A stretch of DNA of 64,000 bases from Cognatundibacterium squillarum (GTDB lineage Bacteria > Pseudomonadota > Gammaproteobacteria > Burkholderiales > Burkholderiaceae_D): contig NZ_BMYU01000004.1 of the NCBI RefSeq assembly GCF_014652435.1, forward strand, positions 186,001-250,000. The letters are read 5' to 3'. The notes beneath the pieces were generated by a model. That model had not been told where the DNA came from, searched no databases, and worked only from the letters and a program-made list of their open reading frames with translations. A program made the position numbers and the translations under genes. Positions 9,533 through 21,188 of the stretch are shown here, piece after piece (the first letter of the stretch is position 1; each line of letters opens with the position of its first letter).

Positions 9533-10605
9533 GCCAGTTCTTCCAGTATGCGGGCAATATTTTCACTTGCCTCACGCCGTCCCAGTGCATAGGCAGTTTC
9601 AGCCAGTTTGCAGCACTGTTCCCTGTTTAATTTTTGTATTGTCTTCGCCAGTGACTCAGGTGTTAACTCGGTTTGCGGCATATACAGCGCAGCCTGCTTT
9701 GCTGCCATCCACACCGCATTTTGCTTCTGGTGTGAAGTGCTCGATGCCATAAATGGCACCAGCAGGCTTGCGACACCAGCAGCTGTCAGTTCCGAAACGG
9801 TGATCGCCCCCGCCCTGCATATAACCAGATCAGTATTGGCGTAACGGACTGCCATATCATCAATAAAATCAACTACTTCAGCATCAACTCCTGAACGCTT
9901 GTAATTTTCTTGCAAAGATGCAATATGCTGCTTGCCGGATTGATGTGTCACATACGGACGCTGATCTTCGGGGATCATTGCAAGTGCCGCTGGAATCGTG
10001 TCGTTCAGCACTTTTGCACCCAGGCTTCCGCCTACCACCAGAATGCGTAGTTTTCCATATCGGCCTGCGTAACGCTGAGCCGGCGAAGGTAAGGTGCAAA
10101 TCTCATTGCGAATCGGATTACCCGTCCAGACCATTTTTTCTTTTAAGACTGTATCCGGAGGCAGTCCGAACATCAGTCTGGAAGCAAACGGCAACAATGC
10201 GTGGTTGGACAATAAAAGCGCCGCGTCTGCATTCATCAGGACAACGGGTTTACGACGCAGCCAAGCAATTAAACCGCCTGGTACCGTGACGTATCCACCC
10301 ATACCTATGACCACGTCCGGCTTACGCTTTCCTAAGATTTTCCAGCAACTGTTAAGACTACGCATCAACTTCCATGCGCCAGTCAAAGTATGTTTTAAGC
10401 CTTTTCCGCGCATCCCGGTAAAGTCAAGCTGGTCGAGAGCAATTCCACGCTTAGGTACAATATCAGACTCCATCCCTGCGCTGGTTCCAAGCCAACTCAC
10501 TTCCCAGCCACGCGCCGACATCATCTCAGCAATGGCAAGCCCAGGAAAAATATGACCGCCGGTTCCGGCTGCCATAATCAGCAGTCGCTTCTTACCGGTA
10601 CTCAT
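9529..10605 (-). CDS. murG: MurG glycosyltransferase (lipid II synthesis)
   Basis: GT28 enzyme on the inner face of the membrane that transfers GlcNAc from UDP-GlcNAc to lipid I, giving lipid II. 358 residues. N-terminal [11 protein letters not shown] loop and the C-terminal donor-site run [16 protein letters not shown] with LVPF. Overlaps ftsW upstream and murC downstream by four bases each. Confidence 0.98.
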   Translation of the reverse strand: MSTGKKRLLIMAAGTGGHIFPGLAIAEMMSARGWEVSWLGTSAGMESDIVPKRGIALDQLDFTGMRGKGLKHTLTGAWKLMRSLNSCWKILGKRKPDVVIGMGGYVTVPGGLIAWLRRKPVVLMNADAALLLSNHALLPFASRLMFGLPPDTVLKEKMVWTGNPIRNEICTLPSPAQRYAGRYGKLRILVVGGSLGAKVLNDTIPAALAMIPEDQRPYVTHQSGKQHIASLQENYKRSGVDAEVVDFIDDMAVRYANTDLVICRAGAITVSELTAAGVASLLVPFMASSTSHQKQNAVWMAAKQAALYMPQTELTPESLAKTIQKLNREQCCKLAETAYALGRREASENIARILEELA

Positions 10606-11816
10606 GTTCGCCCTCCACGCATCTTGACGCGGTTCTCGTAATCAATTCGCAGCAGTATCGCAAGCCCTACACAATTAATCATGACACCGGAACCACCATA
10701 GCTCATCAGCGGTAAAGTCAAGCCCTTTGTCGGCAACAAGCCAAGATTTACGCCCATATTGATAAAGGTCTGGACGCCTATCCACAAGCCGATTCCTTTG
10801 GCTGTCAGGCCGGCAAATGTCTGGTCAAGAGCAATTGCCTGACGTCCGATTTCAAAGGCACGTTTAACAAGAAAATAAAATAATAAAATTACCGTCAGCA
10901 CACCGGCAAATCCCAGCTCCTCACCAATTACCGCCAACAGAAAATCGGTATGCGCCTCAGGCAGGTAGTGAAGCTTTTCCACGCTGGCACCAAGGCCAAC
11001 ACCAAACAATTCCCCGCGACCAAAGGCTATCAGAGAGTGCGTCAACTGATACGCTTTACCGAGAGCATGATCTTCGTCAAACGGACTCAGGTAAGCGAAA
11101 ATCCGCTCTCTGCGCCAGGGAGACAATAAAATAACCATGGTAAAGATACCTACCAGTGTGGCAGCAATCCCGCCAAACCAAACGCCGTTAATACCCCCGA
11201 GGAACAGGATACCCATAGCAATACAAACAATCACGCCAAAGGCACCGAGATCCGGCTCCAGCAGCAACAGCAAACCAACCAGACCAACTGCTGCCAGCAT
11301 TGGCAGGAATCCTTTAGTCAGCTTGTGCATATACTGCTGCTTACGAACAGTGTAATCAGCAGCATACAGAACCATAAACAACTTCATCAGTTCTGATGGC
11401 TGCAAATTAATAACTTTCAGCGAAATCCAGCGTTTTGCACCATTTACTCCCTTACCGACATACGGAATCAGCACCATCACAAGCAATATCAGCGTTGCGA
11501 CAAACAGGTAGGGGGCGATTTTTTGCCAGGTTTCAATACGTACCCGAAATGCAAACGCTGCTCCAGCTATAGACAACAGTACAAACAGTGCCTGGCGAAC
11601 CAGAAAATGCGTATTTTTATAATTTGCATACTTCGGTGAATCAGGCAATGCGATGGAAGCTGAATACACCATCACCATGCCAAACAACATCAGGATCAGC
11701 GTTACCCAAACCAACGGTTCATCGTAGGTCATCATCCTTGAGCGGTTAACGAGCTGCGTTTGCGGCTCAGGTGCCGCAAACGGTAATAACCTCTGAAGAG
11801 ACTGACGCCACTCCAT
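10602..11816 (-). CDS. ftsW: Septal SEDS glycosyltransferase FtsW
   Basis: Polytopic membrane protein of the SEDS family that polymerises septal glycan together with PBP3/FtsI. About 404 residues with some ten membrane helices and the SEDS signature [19 protein letters not shown] near the C-terminus. The ATG at 11816 is preferred over an in-frame GTG at 11822, because GGGGAGGT is spaced properly for it and it overlaps the murD stop as TGATG. The gene sits between murD and murG as in other proteobacteria. Confidence 0.96.
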   Translation of the reverse strand: MEWRQSLQRLLPFAAPEPQTQLVNRSRMMTYDEPLVWVTLILMLFGMVMVYSASIALPDSPKYANYKNTHFLVRQALFVLLSIAGAAFAFRVRIETWQKIAPYLFVATLILLVMVLIPYVGKGVNGAKRWISLKVINLQPSELMKLFMVLYAADYTVRKQQYMHKLTKGFLPMLAAVGLVGLLLLLEPDLGAFGVIVCIAMGILFLGGINGVWFGGIAATLVGIFTMVILLSPWRRERIFAYLSPFDEDHALGKAYQLTHSLIAFGRGELFGVGLGASVEKLHYLPEAHTDFLLAVIGEELGFAGVLTVILLFYFLVKRAFEIGRQAIALDQTFAGLTAKGIGLWIGVQTFINMGVNLGLLPTKGLTLPLMSYGGSGVMINCVGLAILLRIDYENRVKMRGGRT

Positions 11817-13309
11817 CAGCACACCTCCCCGCGTTCCAGAGCAAACTCACGTACAGCATCAGCAAATACTTGCGCCCTGTGAGCATAATTGCGGAACATA
11901 TCCAGACTTGCGCATGCAGGTGACAACAGCACAACATCCCCTTCCTGAGCGATTTCCGCGGCACGGACCACCGCTTGCTCAAGTGAAGGACAATCGACTA
12001 AAGGAACTTCTGCATCCTGTAATGCATAACGAAGTTCTGCAGCATCTTTCCCAATCAGCATCACTGCTTTTGCGTATCTGGTGACAGGCTGCAGTAAAGG
12101 ATTAAACGACTGGCCTTTACCATCACCACCGGCAATTAATACGATACGTCCGGCACGCCCCTGTTGTCCCAGTCCACTTAATGCTGCAACCGTCGCCCCG
12201 ACATTTGTACCTTTACTGTCGTCGATGAAGTCGATTCCGGCAACGGTGGCAATTAGCTCAACGCGGTGTGGCTCACCTTTGTACTCACGCAGGCCATGCA
12301 GCAAAGGTGCTAATGGCAATCCAATCGCTCTGCATAAAGCAAGTGCCGCCATCGCGTTTGCCAAATTATGCTGACCCCGAATCTGCAACGCATCACCAGG
12401 CATCAGTCGCGAAATCAGATACGGAATTTCAACCGGATCTTTTTTGCGTCTTCTGGTAGGCATCGCTTCGTCTTCTGACGGCGTTGCCAATACCATCCAG
12501 TGCATATCATGCTCGCTGAGTAAACCAAAATCACCGGCACGCTCAGGCAAATTTAAACCGAAACTGACATGGACAGATCCCGGACGCGCCATTGCCATGA
12601 CGTTTGCATCGTCCCGGTTCAGTACCTTTACTGTGTTGTCGCTGAAAATACGTGACTTGTCCCGGCAATACGCGTCTAGTGACCCGTGCCAGTCGAGATG
12701 GTCCTGGGAAATATTCAGCACAGTTGCAGCATCTGCTTGCAAAGTCGAGGCTGTATGCAGCTGAAAGCTGGACAGTTCGAGTACCCAGACTTCGGGCAAA
12801 TCCTGATTTGTCTGGCATTGCAAAAGCACATCCAGCATAGAAGGACTGATATTTCCAGCGATCCGGGTTTTCAGGCCAGCTCTCTGACAAAGTAAGCCGG
12901 TTAAACTGGTTACTGTGGTTTTTCCATTGGTTCCGGTAATTGCTATTACTTTCGGACTGTATTGCTCAGTCTCTTTCAGGGTACGCAATGCATACGCAAA
13001 CAGCTCGACCTCACCCCAGACAGGAATATTCTTTTCAGAGGCAGCAGATAAAATTTCTTTGAGATCACCGTCTGGCGACAAACCAGGACTAACAAAAATG
13101 AAATCTGCGTCGTTCGCCAGCGCAGCACCGAAATTTCCGGCTACAAATCGGATGTCGCCCCCCAATGCAGTCAAGGCATCAAGTCGTGCGGGAGCTTCGC
13201 GTGTATCTGCAACGGTAATTTTTCCAGACGTGGTCTGATGCAGCCAGCGCACCATGGCAAGCCCGGACTCACCGAGCCCGAGGATAAGTAATTTTTTATC
13301 CGCAAACAT
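11816..13309 (-). CDS. murD: UDP-N-acetylmuramoyl-L-alanine--D-glutamate ligase
   Basis: Adds D-Glu to UDP-MurNAc-L-Ala. 497 residues, longer than the roughly 440 of E. coli; the extra length includes a basic insert near residues 285-295 (TRRRKKDP). N-terminal [12 protein letters not shown]-loop GTNGKTT at 126-132, and the C-terminal motif [12 protein letters not shown] are visible. It follows mraY by 13 bases and overlaps ftsW. Confidence 0.97.
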   Translation of the reverse strand: MFADKKLLILGLGESGLAMVRWLHQTTSGKITVADTREAPARLDALTALGGDIRFVAGNFGAALANDADFIFVSPGLSPDGDLKEILSAASEKNIPVWGEVELFAYALRTLKETEQYSPKVIAITGTNGKTTVTSLTGLLCQRAGLKTRIAGNISPSMLDVLLQCQTNQDLPEVWVLELSSFQLHTASTLQADAATVLNISQDHLDWHGSLDAYCRDKSRIFSDNTVKVLNRDDANVMAMARPGSVHVSFGLNLPERAGDFGLLSEHDMHWMVLATPSEDEAMPTRRRKKDPVEIPYLISRLMPGDALQIRGQHNLANAMAALALCRAIGLPLAPLLHGLREYKGEPHRVELIATVAGIDFIDDSKGTNVGATVAALSGLGQQGRAGRIVLIAGGDGKGQSFNPLLQPVTRYAKAVMLIGKDAAELRYALQDAEVPLVDCPSLEQAVVRAAEIAQEGDVVLLSPACASLDMFRNYAHRAQVFADAVREFALERGEVC

Positions 13310-13322
13310 TCTTGATGCCCGA

Positions 13323-14492
13323 TCAGCGTAATTTCAATGTGGACAATCCAACCAATACCAGCAGTATCGTCACGATCCAAAATCGGACGACTACCTGCGT
13401 CTCTTTCCAGCCCTTCTTTTCAAAGTGATGATGCAGCGGAGCCATTAGAAATAAGCGACGCCCTTCGCCATAGCGCTTTTTTGTATATTTAAAATAGGAA
13501 ACCTGCAAAATAATGGAGACAGTTTCTGCAACAAATACACCGCCCATAATGAAAAGAACAATTTCCTGACGTACGATTACTGCAATTGTTCCTAACGCAC
13601 CACCTAATGCTAAAGCTCCGACATCTCCCATAAACACTTGTGCAGGATGTGCGTTAAACCATAAAAATGCCAATCCGGCTCCGGCCATCGCACCGCAGAA
13701 AATCAGAATTTCGCCAGCACCTGGAATATAAGGAATCAACAGATATTTCGAATAGATCGAATGCCCTGTAAAGTAAGCAAACAGTCCAAGGGCTCCACCC
13801 ACCATGATCGTCGGCATGATCGCAAGGCCATCGAGCCCATCAGTAAAGTTAACCGCATTCGAGCTGCCGACGATGACACAATATGTCAGGATAATGAATC
13901 CCCATACTCCAAGCGGATAGCTGACTGTTTTAAAAAATGGCACGATCAGATCTGCTTTCGGCGGAAGATACATACTAAAACCTGATTGCGCCCAGTCGTA
14001 AATTAAGGGCAGAATTTTCTCTCCCGTCGGTGCCGAGACTGAAAATGCCAGATAAAACGCAGCAGCAATTCCAATCAGAGATTGCCAGAAATATTTCTCC
14101 CTCGAACGCATTCCCTCCGGGTCTTTGTAAACCACTTTCCGATAATCATCGACCCAACCGATCGCTCCGTAACCCAGCGTTACCACAAGCACTACCCACA
14201 CAAAGCGATTACTTAAGTCGGCCCAAAGTAAGGTCGCTATTCCAATAGAAATCAGGATCAGTACGCCACCCATCGTCGGTGTGCCACTTTTTACCAGGTG
14301 TGTTTCCATTCCATAGCTACGTACTGCTTGCCCGACTTTCAAACGGGTCAACATACGAATCACCGCCGGACCTGCAAACAACCCGATTGCAAGCGCGGTC
14401 ATGGTCGCAAAAACCGCCCGGAAAGTGATAAAACCGAACACCCTTAAAAAACCGATATCCGATTTAAAATATTCTGCCAACCAAAGCAACAT
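13323..14492 (-). CDS. mraY: Phospho-N-acetylmuramoyl-pentapeptide transferase MraY
   Basis: Integral membrane enzyme that transfers phospho-MurNAc-pentapeptide to undecaprenyl phosphate, forming lipid I. 389 residues with about ten membrane helices. Family motifs seen: [16 protein letters not shown] (catalytic Asp pair region), [10 protein letters not shown] at about 211-220, and [11 protein letters not shown] near the C-terminus. Confidence 0.98.
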   Translation of the reverse strand: MLLWLAEYFKSDIGFLRVFGFITFRAVFATMTALAIGLFAGPAVIRMLTRLKVGQAVRSYGMETHLVKSGTPTMGGVLILISIGIATLLWADLSNRFVWVVLVVTLGYGAIGWVDDYRKVVYKDPEGMRSREKYFWQSLIGIAAAFYLAFSVSAPTGEKILPLIYDWAQSGFSMYLPPKADLIVPFFKTVSYPLGVWGFIILTYCVIVGSSNAVNFTDGLDGLAIMPTIMVGGALGLFAYFTGHSIYSKYLLIPYIPGAGEILIFCGAMAGAGLAFLWFNAHPAQVFMGDVGALALGGALGTIAVIVRQEIVLFIMGGVFVAETVSIILQVSYFKYTKKRYGEGRRLFLMAPLHHHFEKKGWKETQVVVRFWIVTILLVLVGLSTLKLR

Positions 14493-14539
14493 GCCCTTAT
14501 TTCCTGTATGTTTTTATCGTTATTTAAATCAAATTCGTA

Positions 14540-15889
14540 TTATGCGGTCAGCAAATACTGAACGACTCGCTCCATTTTCATAAAGCGGGACCCTTTAACA
14601 AGTACAGTCATTCCGTTTTGTATATTCGCGTCAAGTGCAGCTTGTAGTTCATTCAGCGATGAAAAAGACCGCGCATCCTCACCAAAACCCTCAGCGGTAT
14701 GCTTTACCAGATCTCCCAGCAGAAACACGCGCTTGATACCTGCCTCACGCGCATACTGACCGACCTCAAAATGGAAGGCATCACCTTTATCCCCCACTTC
14801 ACCCATATCTCCTAAAATCAGCAGACTGTCAGGATAATGTCGCAAAACGTCTATTGCGGCGCGCACTGAGTCTGGATTTGCGTTATACGTGTCGTCAATC
14901 ACAGTTAAACCGCCGCCAGACAAATGCGTTTGCAGCCGTCCTTTTACCGGAGAAAACAAGGCAAGCCCCTCTGCAATTTGCGTCAGAGTCAATCCGGCTG
15001 CTAAGCAACATGCTGCTGCAGCCATGGCATTTCGCACGTTGTGAACACCACTTGCATTTAATTTGAAGGATGCACATCCACCGAATGCGCGCAGTTCAAT
15101 CATATTTCCGGATTGAACCGGCTCATATTTCGCAGTAACAGTTGCATCATCACTGAAGCCAAATGAAATCACTTTCTTTGCGCCCGCCAATTCGCGCCAC
15201 AAAGGCGAAAATATGTCATCTGCAGGAAAAATAGCTGTTCCGCTTGACGGCAGACTACTGATTACTGAGCCATTTTCCCGTGCTACGGCCTCAACCGTGT
15301 GCATAAATTCCTGGTGTTCCCGCTGGGCATTGTTGACTAATGCGATATTCGGCTCAGCAGCGATCGCAAGTTGAGCGATTTCTCCGGGATGATTCATTCC
15401 CATTTCAATTACTGCTGCTGCATGAGACGCATTCAATTGCATCACCGTCAGTGGAACGCCAATCTCATTATTCAAATTCCCGGACGTCGCAAGTCTGTTG
15501 GCCTCGCCAAAATTGCTCGCAAGTACGGATGCAATCATTTCTTTAACTGTCGTTTTTCCATTACTTCCAGTAACACCAATGACAGGCAGCACAAACTGAC
15601 GACGCCAGAAGCCGGCTATTTTTGCCAGAGCCATCCGGGTATCAGGCACTTGCAATGCGGGAGCAGTCCAATCTGCAGGCAACGTATCGGCAACGACGGC
15701 TGCAGCGCCCTGATCTATCGCCTGCTGTAAGAAGTGATGACCGTCAAACTGCTCCCCACGTATCGCGACAAATAATTGTCCTGCCTGAACGTTTCGGCTG
15801 TCGGTCGTCACACCTGTGAAGTTGACATCTCCGATACAGGTAGCGTCAGTAATTTCTGTCGCCAGTGCCAGTAAATTTCCTGCGATCAT
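14540..15889 (-). CDS. murF: UDP-MurNAc-tripeptide--D-Ala-D-Ala ligase
   Basis: Last soluble step of the precursor pathway: adds D-Ala-D-Ala made by Ddl. The start at 15889 is chosen because it overlaps the murE stop (ATGA) and has GAGGAA three bases upstream; the longer frame to 15961 would run 76 bases into murE. That gives 449 residues, the usual size. P-loop GSNGKTT at about 106-112, and DDTYNANPDS in the central domain. Confidence 0.97.
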   Translation of the reverse strand: MIAGNLLALATEITDATCIGDVNFTGVTTDSRNVQAGQLFVAIRGEQFDGHHFLQQAIDQGAAAVVADTLPADWTAPALQVPDTRMALAKIAGFWRRQFVLPVIGVTGSNGKTTVKEMIASVLASNFGEANRLATSGNLNNEIGVPLTVMQLNASHAAAVIEMGMNHPGEIAQLAIAAEPNIALVNNAQREHQEFMHTVEAVARENGSVISSLPSSGTAIFPADDIFSPLWRELAGAKKVISFGFSDDATVTAKYEPVQSGNMIELRAFGGCASFKLNASGVHNVRNAMAAAACCLAAGLTLTQIAEGLALFSPVKGRLQTHLSGGGLTVIDDTYNANPDSVRAAIDVLRHYPDSLLILGDMGEVGDKGDAFHFEVGQYAREAGIKRVFLLGDLVKHTAEGFGEDARSFSSLNELQAALDANIQNGMTVLVKGSRFMKMERVVQYLLTA

Positions 15890-17406
15890 GCGTTCCTCTT
15901 CATACTGGTTGCGACTGTTGCTAATGCCAGTGATGCATGCTCCTGATCCGAAAACGGCCATTTTTTTCCGTTAATATCCTGGTAGGTTTCATGCCCCTTC
16001 CCTGCAAGCAAAATCACATCTTTATCCTGTGCATGCTTGATCGCATACAGAATGGCACTTGCGCGGTCTTCAATTACATGCGGCTGAACGGACATCCCAG
16101 CCAAAATATCGTGAATAATCGATGACGGACTTTCTGTCCGGGGATTGTCACTGGTTACAACTACCTGATGTGCTTTCTGGGAAATTCGCCCCATTTGCGG
16201 CCGTTTTCCGGGATCACGATCGCCTCCGCATCCGAATAAACACCAGAGTTTTCCTTGTCGCTCATCTGCAATTGGCAACAATGAGTCAATTGTTTTTTCC
16301 AGCGCATCAGGAGTATGCGCATAGTCAATGATAACCATTGCATGTCCAGCCGTGCCAAGTAACTGCATTCGACCGGGAACCGGCGTCAGTTTTTCGATAA
16401 TGGAAACTACCTTGACGAAACTGTGTCCGTTTCCAAGCAAAACAGCCATGACAGCCAGTACATTACTGACATTGAAGCGTCCGACCAACTGAGTCCGCAC
16501 CAGAGCGTTACCAAACGGCGACTCCAGATGAAAGCTGGTTCCACTGTGTCCGGTCTTTAAGTGTGTAGCACGCAGCAATGGAAAGTCCGACTCAGCAGGG
16601 CCATCCACTGAATATCCGATTAACGACAAGTCCGGTCGCTTGTCTCTTAATGTTTTTGAGAATTCAACACCATAAACGTCATCCACATTCAAAACGGCCA
16701 GGCGCAATTCCTTGGTTTCGAAAAGGCTGCGTTTGGCGTCAGCATATGCATCCATCGTACCGTGATAATCCAGATGATCACGGGTCAGGTTGGTAAACAC
16801 GGCAGTACTGATATCGAGACCACCCAGGCGCCCCTGATGAATTCCAATCGATGACGCTTCTATTGCAAGCGCCTTTGCTCCGGCATGCTTCAGCATATTC
16901 AAAGAACGTTGCAACTGAATGGCATCAGGTGTAGTGAAGCCTGTTTCCTGCATTTCACTTAATTGTCCATGACTCCAGATGCCATTACCCAATGTACCAA
17001 TTACGGCGCAGTCCGTTTTCAGCATTGACATTGCCTTTGCGATCCATTGCGTAGTTGACGTCTTGCCATTGGTTCCGGTAACTGCCACAACAGTCATTTC
17101 GGAATCCGGGATTTCATACCAACAGGCAGCTATTTTTCCGCAAACTTTGTCTAGACTGGCGATCTGAATCACAGGAACAGAACTGATAACAGCAGTAGCC
17201 TCAGTATTTTCCTCCTGTACAATTGCCGCAGCACCGTTCTCAATCGCCTGTTGAATATAATTTCGTCCGTCTCCGGCATGCGTTTTCATAGCGAAGAAAA
17301 TATCGCCAGAGCAAATTTTTCTGGAATCCGCCGTTAAATCAGCCTCTGGTGCAATAGCTCTTAACTTTGAAATCAAATCTTCTATACGCAAATCAGAATG
17401 GATCAT
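15886..17406 (-). CDS. murE: UDP-MurNAc-L-Ala-D-Glu--meso-diaminopimelate ligase
   Basis: Adds meso-diaminopimelate to the wall precursor. About 506 residues. P-loop GTNGKTSTTQW near 108, and the motif TSDNPRTE, whose DNPR is diagnostic for meso-DAP rather than L-Lys specificity; this supports a Gram-negative host. The ATG at 17406 overlaps the ftsI stop as TGATG; an in-frame GTG one codon earlier is also possible. Confidence 0.97.
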   Translation of the reverse strand: MIHSDLRIEDLISKLRAIAPEADLTADSRKICSGDIFFAMKTHAGDGRNYIQQAIENGAAAIVQEENTEATAVISSVPVIQIASLDKVCGKIAACWYEIPDSEMTVVAVTGTNGKTSTTQWIAKAMSMLKTDCAVIGTLGNGIWSHGQLSEMQETGFTTPDAIQLQRSLNMLKHAGAKALAIEASSIGIHQGRLGGLDISTAVFTNLTRDHLDYHGTMDAYADAKRSLFETKELRLAVLNVDDVYGVEFSKTLRDKRPDLSLIGYSVDGPAESDFPLLRATHLKTGHSGTSFHLESPFGNALVRTQLVGRFNVSNVLAVMAVLLGNGHSFVKVVSIIEKLTPVPGRMQLLGTAGHAMVIIDYAHTPDALEKTIDSLLPIADERQGKLWCLFGCGGDRDPGKRPQMGRISQKAHQVVVTSDNPRTESPSSIIHDILAGMSVQPHVIEDRASAILYAIKHAQDKDVILLAGKGHETYQDINGKKWPFSDQEHASLALATVATSMKRNA

Positions 17407-19172
17407 CACATACTCTCCTGAACTGCATTTGTGTCCGGAATAATGCTGGTGACTGAAGAGTCAGGCGTTACATTCAGTGAACGCAAAACATTTGCTGTAA
17501 TTGCGGCAAATACCGGTGCAGCCACGACGCCACCGTAATGCCCACCTACCGTTGGCTCATCAATCATTACCGCGACAATAACGCGAGGCTTAGAAACTGG
17601 TGCAAATCCGACAAAGTCCGCTACATACTTATTTACATAGCGCCCGCCCTCAAGCTTATGCGCTGTCCCGGTTTTTCCTGCAACGCGATAGCCCGGAATA
17701 CGTGCCTGAGTTGCAGTGCCGCCGGGTTGAGTCACAGATTCCATCATCAGGCGCATTTGCTGAGCGGTTTTATCTGAAATAACACGCTGCCCTTTAACGA
17801 GGTGATCTGTTTTTTCAAACGTGACAGGGATCAAATCACCATCACGGGCAAAAATCGTGTACGCACGCGCCATTTGTATCAGTGATACGGAAATACCATG
17901 CCCGTAACTCATAGTCGCCTGTTCAATCGGACGCCAGTTTTTGTAATTTCGCAATCTCCCTGCAACCGCACCTGGAAATCCGAGTTTCGGTTGCTGACCA
18001 AATCCGACCGTCGTATACAACTCCCACATTTCTTTCGGCGACATTTGTAGTGCCATCTTTGCAGTGCCGATATTCGATGATTTCTGAATGACTTGCGCCA
18101 CTGTAAGTGCCCCCTCTTTATGGGCATCATGGATTACAGCAGGTCCGATTGTCATAATGCCTGGCGCAGTTTGAAATACGGTATCAGGCGTAACACGCCC
18201 GGTTTCCAGCGCCCAGGCAACTGAAATCGGCTTCATCGTCGAACCTGGCTCAAACGTGTCTGTGAGAACCCGGTTACGTAATTGCGCACCGGTAAGCCCG
18301 CCACGTTCGTTCGGGTTATAAGTCGGTAAGTTCACCAGTGCCAGCACTTCACCAGTTTGCGCATCAATGACAACTGCACCACCGGCTTTTGCTTTATGTT
18401 TCTCTACAGCTTCTTTTAAATGGGTATACGCGATGTACTGAATTTTGCTGTCGATCGAAAGCGTCAGATCTTTGCCATTATGCGGCTCTCTGATTGCCCG
18501 GATATCTTCAACAATTCGCCCCAGACGATCTTTAATTACGCGGCGGCTGCCATTCTTCCCGGCGAGATTTTTTTCTGCGCCAAGCTCCATGCCTTCCTGA
18601 CCAATATCTTCGACATTCGTAAAGCCAACGACGTGGGCCATCACCTCACCTTCGGGGTAATAGCGCTTGTACTCCTTGCGAGTATCCACACCAGGAATAC
18701 CCAGTGCCATAATCTTGTCTGCCGTATCGATTTCAACTTGACGTTTCAGATAGACAAATGTCTTATCAGAGTTAAGTTTTTTCGCAAGATCAGCATCAGA
18801 AATACCAAGCAACGACGCGAGTTGGCGAAGCTTCTCTTTGGGCGTGTCCTGCACATCTTCAGGGATTGCCCAGATCGCCTTTACCGGAATTGATGAAGCA
18901 AGCACCTGACCATTCCGGTCAGTAATCTTTCCGCGAGTTGCGGGAAGCTCCATTGTTCTCGCATAACGGTTTTCACCTTGCTTTTGTAAAAAGTCGGTAC
19001 TTTTCACCTGCAAAAACAACGCGCGTGAAATTAATGCAATGAAAGCGATAAACAGGAAAAACAAAACCAGTCGTGAACGCCAGGATGGCAACTTCACCTC
19101 AAGAACCGGACTGGAGGAATAAGCAACGCCACGTGACGCCGCTTTTCGCGAAACTGCGCCTTGTCGCTTCAT
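17406..19172 (-). CDS. ftsI: Septal peptidoglycan transpeptidase PBP3 (FtsI)
   Basis: Class B penicillin-binding protein that cross-links septal wall and works with FtsW. 588 residues: cytoplasmic N-terminus, one membrane helix at about 33-52, a pedestal domain with the RGKITDRNG motif, then the transpeptidase. Active-site motifs: STMK with Ser311 and Lys314, SSN, and KTGT at 500-503. It overlaps ftsL and murE. No mutation typical of beta-lactam resistance can be judged from the sequence alone. Confidence 0.98.
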   Translation of the reverse strand: MKRQGAVSRKAASRGVAYSSSPVLEVKLPSWRSRLVLFFLFIAFIALISRALFLQVKSTDFLQKQGENRYARTMELPATRGKITDRNGQVLASSIPVKAIWAIPEDVQDTPKEKLRQLASLLGISDADLAKKLNSDKTFVYLKRQVEIDTADKIMALGIPGVDTRKEYKRYYPEGEVMAHVVGFTNVEDIGQEGMELGAEKNLAGKNGSRRVIKDRLGRIVEDIRAIREPHNGKDLTLSIDSKIQYIAYTHLKEAVEKHKAKAGGAVVIDAQTGEVLALVNLPTYNPNERGGLTGAQLRNRVLTDTFEPGSTMKPISVAWALETGRVTPDTVFQTAPGIMTIGPAVIHDAHKEGALTVAQVIQKSSNIGTAKMALQMSPKEMWELYTTVGFGQQPKLGFPGAVAGRLRNYKNWRPIEQATMSYGHGISVSLIQMARAYTIFARDGDLIPVTFEKTDHLVKGQRVISDKTAQQMRLMMESVTQPGGTATQARIPGYRVAGKTGTAHKLEGGRYVNKYVADFVGFAPVSKPRVIVAVMIDEPTVGGHYGGVVAAPVFAAITANVLRSLNVTPDSSVTSIIPDTNAVQESM

Positions 19173-19441
19173 TTGATTTCCGCCGCTTTCAGGAACTGCG
19201 TACGATCCGGTGTTACCGGTACCATATTCAGCTCGGTACGCGCGACAGACTCAATACGGGATGTTTTCCCGTAAATTGATTGATCTAATCGCAACTGCGT
19301 CCATTCTGTTTCGTATTGCTTGCTCAAGCCCTGCTCGCGCTCCAGCTCAAAAAAGAGCCGACGAGCCTGATACTGGGAGTTAATCAGCAATAAAGCGCAA
19401 ACGATCAGTGACAAACCAAGAGCGATATTAATCTTTGTCAT
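19169..19441 (-). CDS. ftsL: Cell division protein FtsL
   Basis: Small bitopic protein that forms the FtsQLB complex and activates FtsWI. 90 residues: membrane helix at about 4-22, then a coiled coil ([20 protein letters not shown] region) and a short C-terminus. Sequence alone is weakly conserved; identity rests on size, topology and position between rsmH and ftsI, overlapping both by four bases. Confidence 0.94.
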   Translation of the reverse strand: MTKINIALGLSLIVCALLLINSQYQARRLFFELEREQGLSKQYETEWTQLRLDQSIYGKTSRIESVARTELNMVPVTPDRTQFLKAAEIK

Positions 19442-20397
19442 CTCAGTTCCCCCTGCGTTCGCTCCGAAATGCGCAAAATGGCTGAGCGTGCACGCGGATT
19501 TGCCGACACTTCAGCATCCGAAGGCTTAATACGCTCAATCAGCTTCAATGGCGGCTGTGGCAGATCAATCGCGCGAATAGGTAACCGGCGATCCGGCTGA
19601 ATCACGGTGGAATTTGAAGCAAAAAACTGCTTGACGATGCGGTCTTCCAGCGAATGAAAACTGATGATCGAAAATCTACCCTCATGACCAAGCAATGTCA
19701 GACCGGAAGTTAGTCCGGTTTTGAGATCTTCGAGCTCCTGATTGATGTAAATCCGTATAGCCTGAAAGGTACGGGTTGCAGGGTCCTTACCCTTCTCGCG
19801 AGTTTTGACGGCGTTTGCAACGATTTGTGCCAGCTGCCTGGTTCTGGTAATGGGCTCGACCTGGCGGCAAGCAATAATCGCCTTTGCAATCTGAAAAGCA
19901 AACCGTTCTTCCCCATATTCCTTAATTACCTCCCTGATTTTTTCTTCGCTTTCAGTTGCCAGCCAATCCGCTGCTGAAATACCACGCGTAGTGTCCATCC
20001 GCATGTCAAGCGGACCATCTGATCTGAAACTAAACCCTCTTCCCGCATCATCGACTTGCGGCGAAGAAATTCCGAGATCCAGCAAAATGCCGTCCACACG
20101 AGTGATTCCAAGTTCACTCAGCGAAGAATGTACCGAAGCAAAACTGTCATGAATAATTGTAAATCTCGGATCCTGAATCTGATTTGCACAGGCGATTGCC
20201 TGTGGATCCTTATCAAACGCGATCAGGCGTCCTCGATCGGATAACTGATTGAGGATAAGGCGACTATGACCGCCGCGTCCGAAGGTTCCATCGATATAAG
20301 TGCCGTGAATTCGGTCACCAGTCAGATTAAGACCATCAACCGCTGCATCCAGCAAAACGGTCTTATGTGCGAATTCTGTCGCTTGCTGATTCATCAT
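19438..20397 (-). CDS. rsmH: 16S rRNA m4C1402 methyltransferase RsmH
   Basis: SAM-dependent methyltransferase acting on C1402 in the ribosomal decoding centre. 319 residues. Motifs: [23 protein letters not shown] (SAM binding), [14 protein letters not shown], and [14 protein letters not shown]. Second gene of the cluster, 9 bases after mraZ, as in most bacteria. Confidence 0.97.
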   Translation of the reverse strand: MMNQQATEFAHKTVLLDAAVDGLNLTGDRIHGTYIDGTFGRGGHSRLILNQLSDRGRLIAFDKDPQAIACANQIQDPRFTIIHDSFASVHSSLSELGITRVDGILLDLGISSPQVDDAGRGFSFRSDGPLDMRMDTTRGISAADWLATESEEKIREVIKEYGEERFAFQIAKAIIACRQVEPITRTRQLAQIVANAVKTREKGKDPATRTFQAIRIYINQELEDLKTGLTSGLTLLGHEGRFSIISFHSLEDRIVKQFFASNSTVIQPDRRLPIRAIDLPQPPLKLIERIKPSDAEVSANPRARSAILRISERTQGELR

Positions 20398-20406
20398 TGG
20401 CTGCGA

Positions 20407-20835
20407 TCAGAAAGAAAAGTTATGTAACACATCCGGTGCACCGGCGGCTTTTGCGTTAGCTTCATTTTCAGCCAGCCTGCCTGCATCCCAGATTTCAAAA
20501 TGACTTCCCATGCCGAGCATCATAATGTCGCGCTGAATAGCAACAGCATTACGCAACTCAGGTGCAATGAGAATGCGACCCGCGGTATCCATATCCACAT
20601 CGAACGCATTTCCCAGAAAAATTCGTTTCCAGTCGCGAGCCTGAATAGGCCAGGCCGCAATCTGCTCGCGGTGAGATTCCCAGACAGGGCGAGGAAACAG
20701 CAACAGACAGCCATCAGGATGACGGGTAAGCGTAAGCTTGCCATCAAACTGACCAATCAGGGCGTCGCGATGACGCGCAGGAACAGACATCCTGCCTTTC
20801 GCATCGAGACTGATTGCGGATGGACCCTGAAACAC
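20407..20835 (-). CDS. mraZ: Transcriptional regulator MraZ
   Basis: AbrB-fold DNA-binding protein with two SpoVT/AbrB-like repeats; it forms ring oligomers and represses its own cluster. 142 residues. N-terminal [20 protein letters not shown] and second repeat [15 protein letters not shown]. The start codon is GTG with AAGGTCA about 8 bases upstream. Four regularly spaced MraZ boxes lie upstream, so autoregulation is likely. Confidence 0.96.
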   Translation of the reverse strand: MFQGPSAISLDAKGRMSVPARHRDALIGQFDGKLTLTRHPDGCLLLFPRPVWESHREQIAAWPIQARDWKRIFLGNAFDVDMDTAGRILIAPELRNAVAIQRDIMMLGMGSHFEIWDAGRLAENEANAKAAGAPDVLHNFSF

Positions 20836-20907
20836 GCTGTGACCTTTTTAGTGGAAATAAAAACCGGGGGAAGATACAGGTGAAGATATAGGAATTAAGG
20901 GAATTTA

Positions 20908-20942
20908 TCCCACAAAATTACACTTTTTCACACTAACGCCCA
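20908..20942 (-). promoter_or_regulatory. MraZ operator: four boxes at 10-bp spacing
   Basis: Read on the minus strand, the boxes are TGGGC, TGTGA, TGTAA and TGGGA, each separated by exactly 5 bases. This fits the TGGGN-N5 direct repeat bound by MraZ in other bacteria; the outer boxes are canonical, the inner two degenerate. A weak -35/-10 pair (GTGGGA, 17 bases, TATATC) overlaps the last box, which would let MraZ block the promoter. Confidence 0.8.
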
Positions 20943-21188
20943 CTTTAGTGGATGGTTGCCTTCCGGTCAAGCGCATTACCCTGATGCTTCAACAAAATCT
21001 TTAATGAAGTCAATGACTTAGGTTCGCAACAACAAAGACATGAAGAAGAAATATCAGATAAATGAAGGACTTAGACGACAAATTGAAGAAGTCGCCTGAG
21101 ATTTGAGAAAGGCATGAAATACAGGTCTGAAATCGAACGGATTGACGATGCGGGATTCGTCAGGTGGGGATGAGAAAATTTTCAGCTA
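20943..21188. other. Intergenic stretch without a gene
   Basis: About 245 bases between the mraZ operator and the 3' end of the GGDEF/EAL gene. AT- and purine-rich; I see no ORF with a ribosome site, no terminator hairpin and no repeat. Confidence 0.5.
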
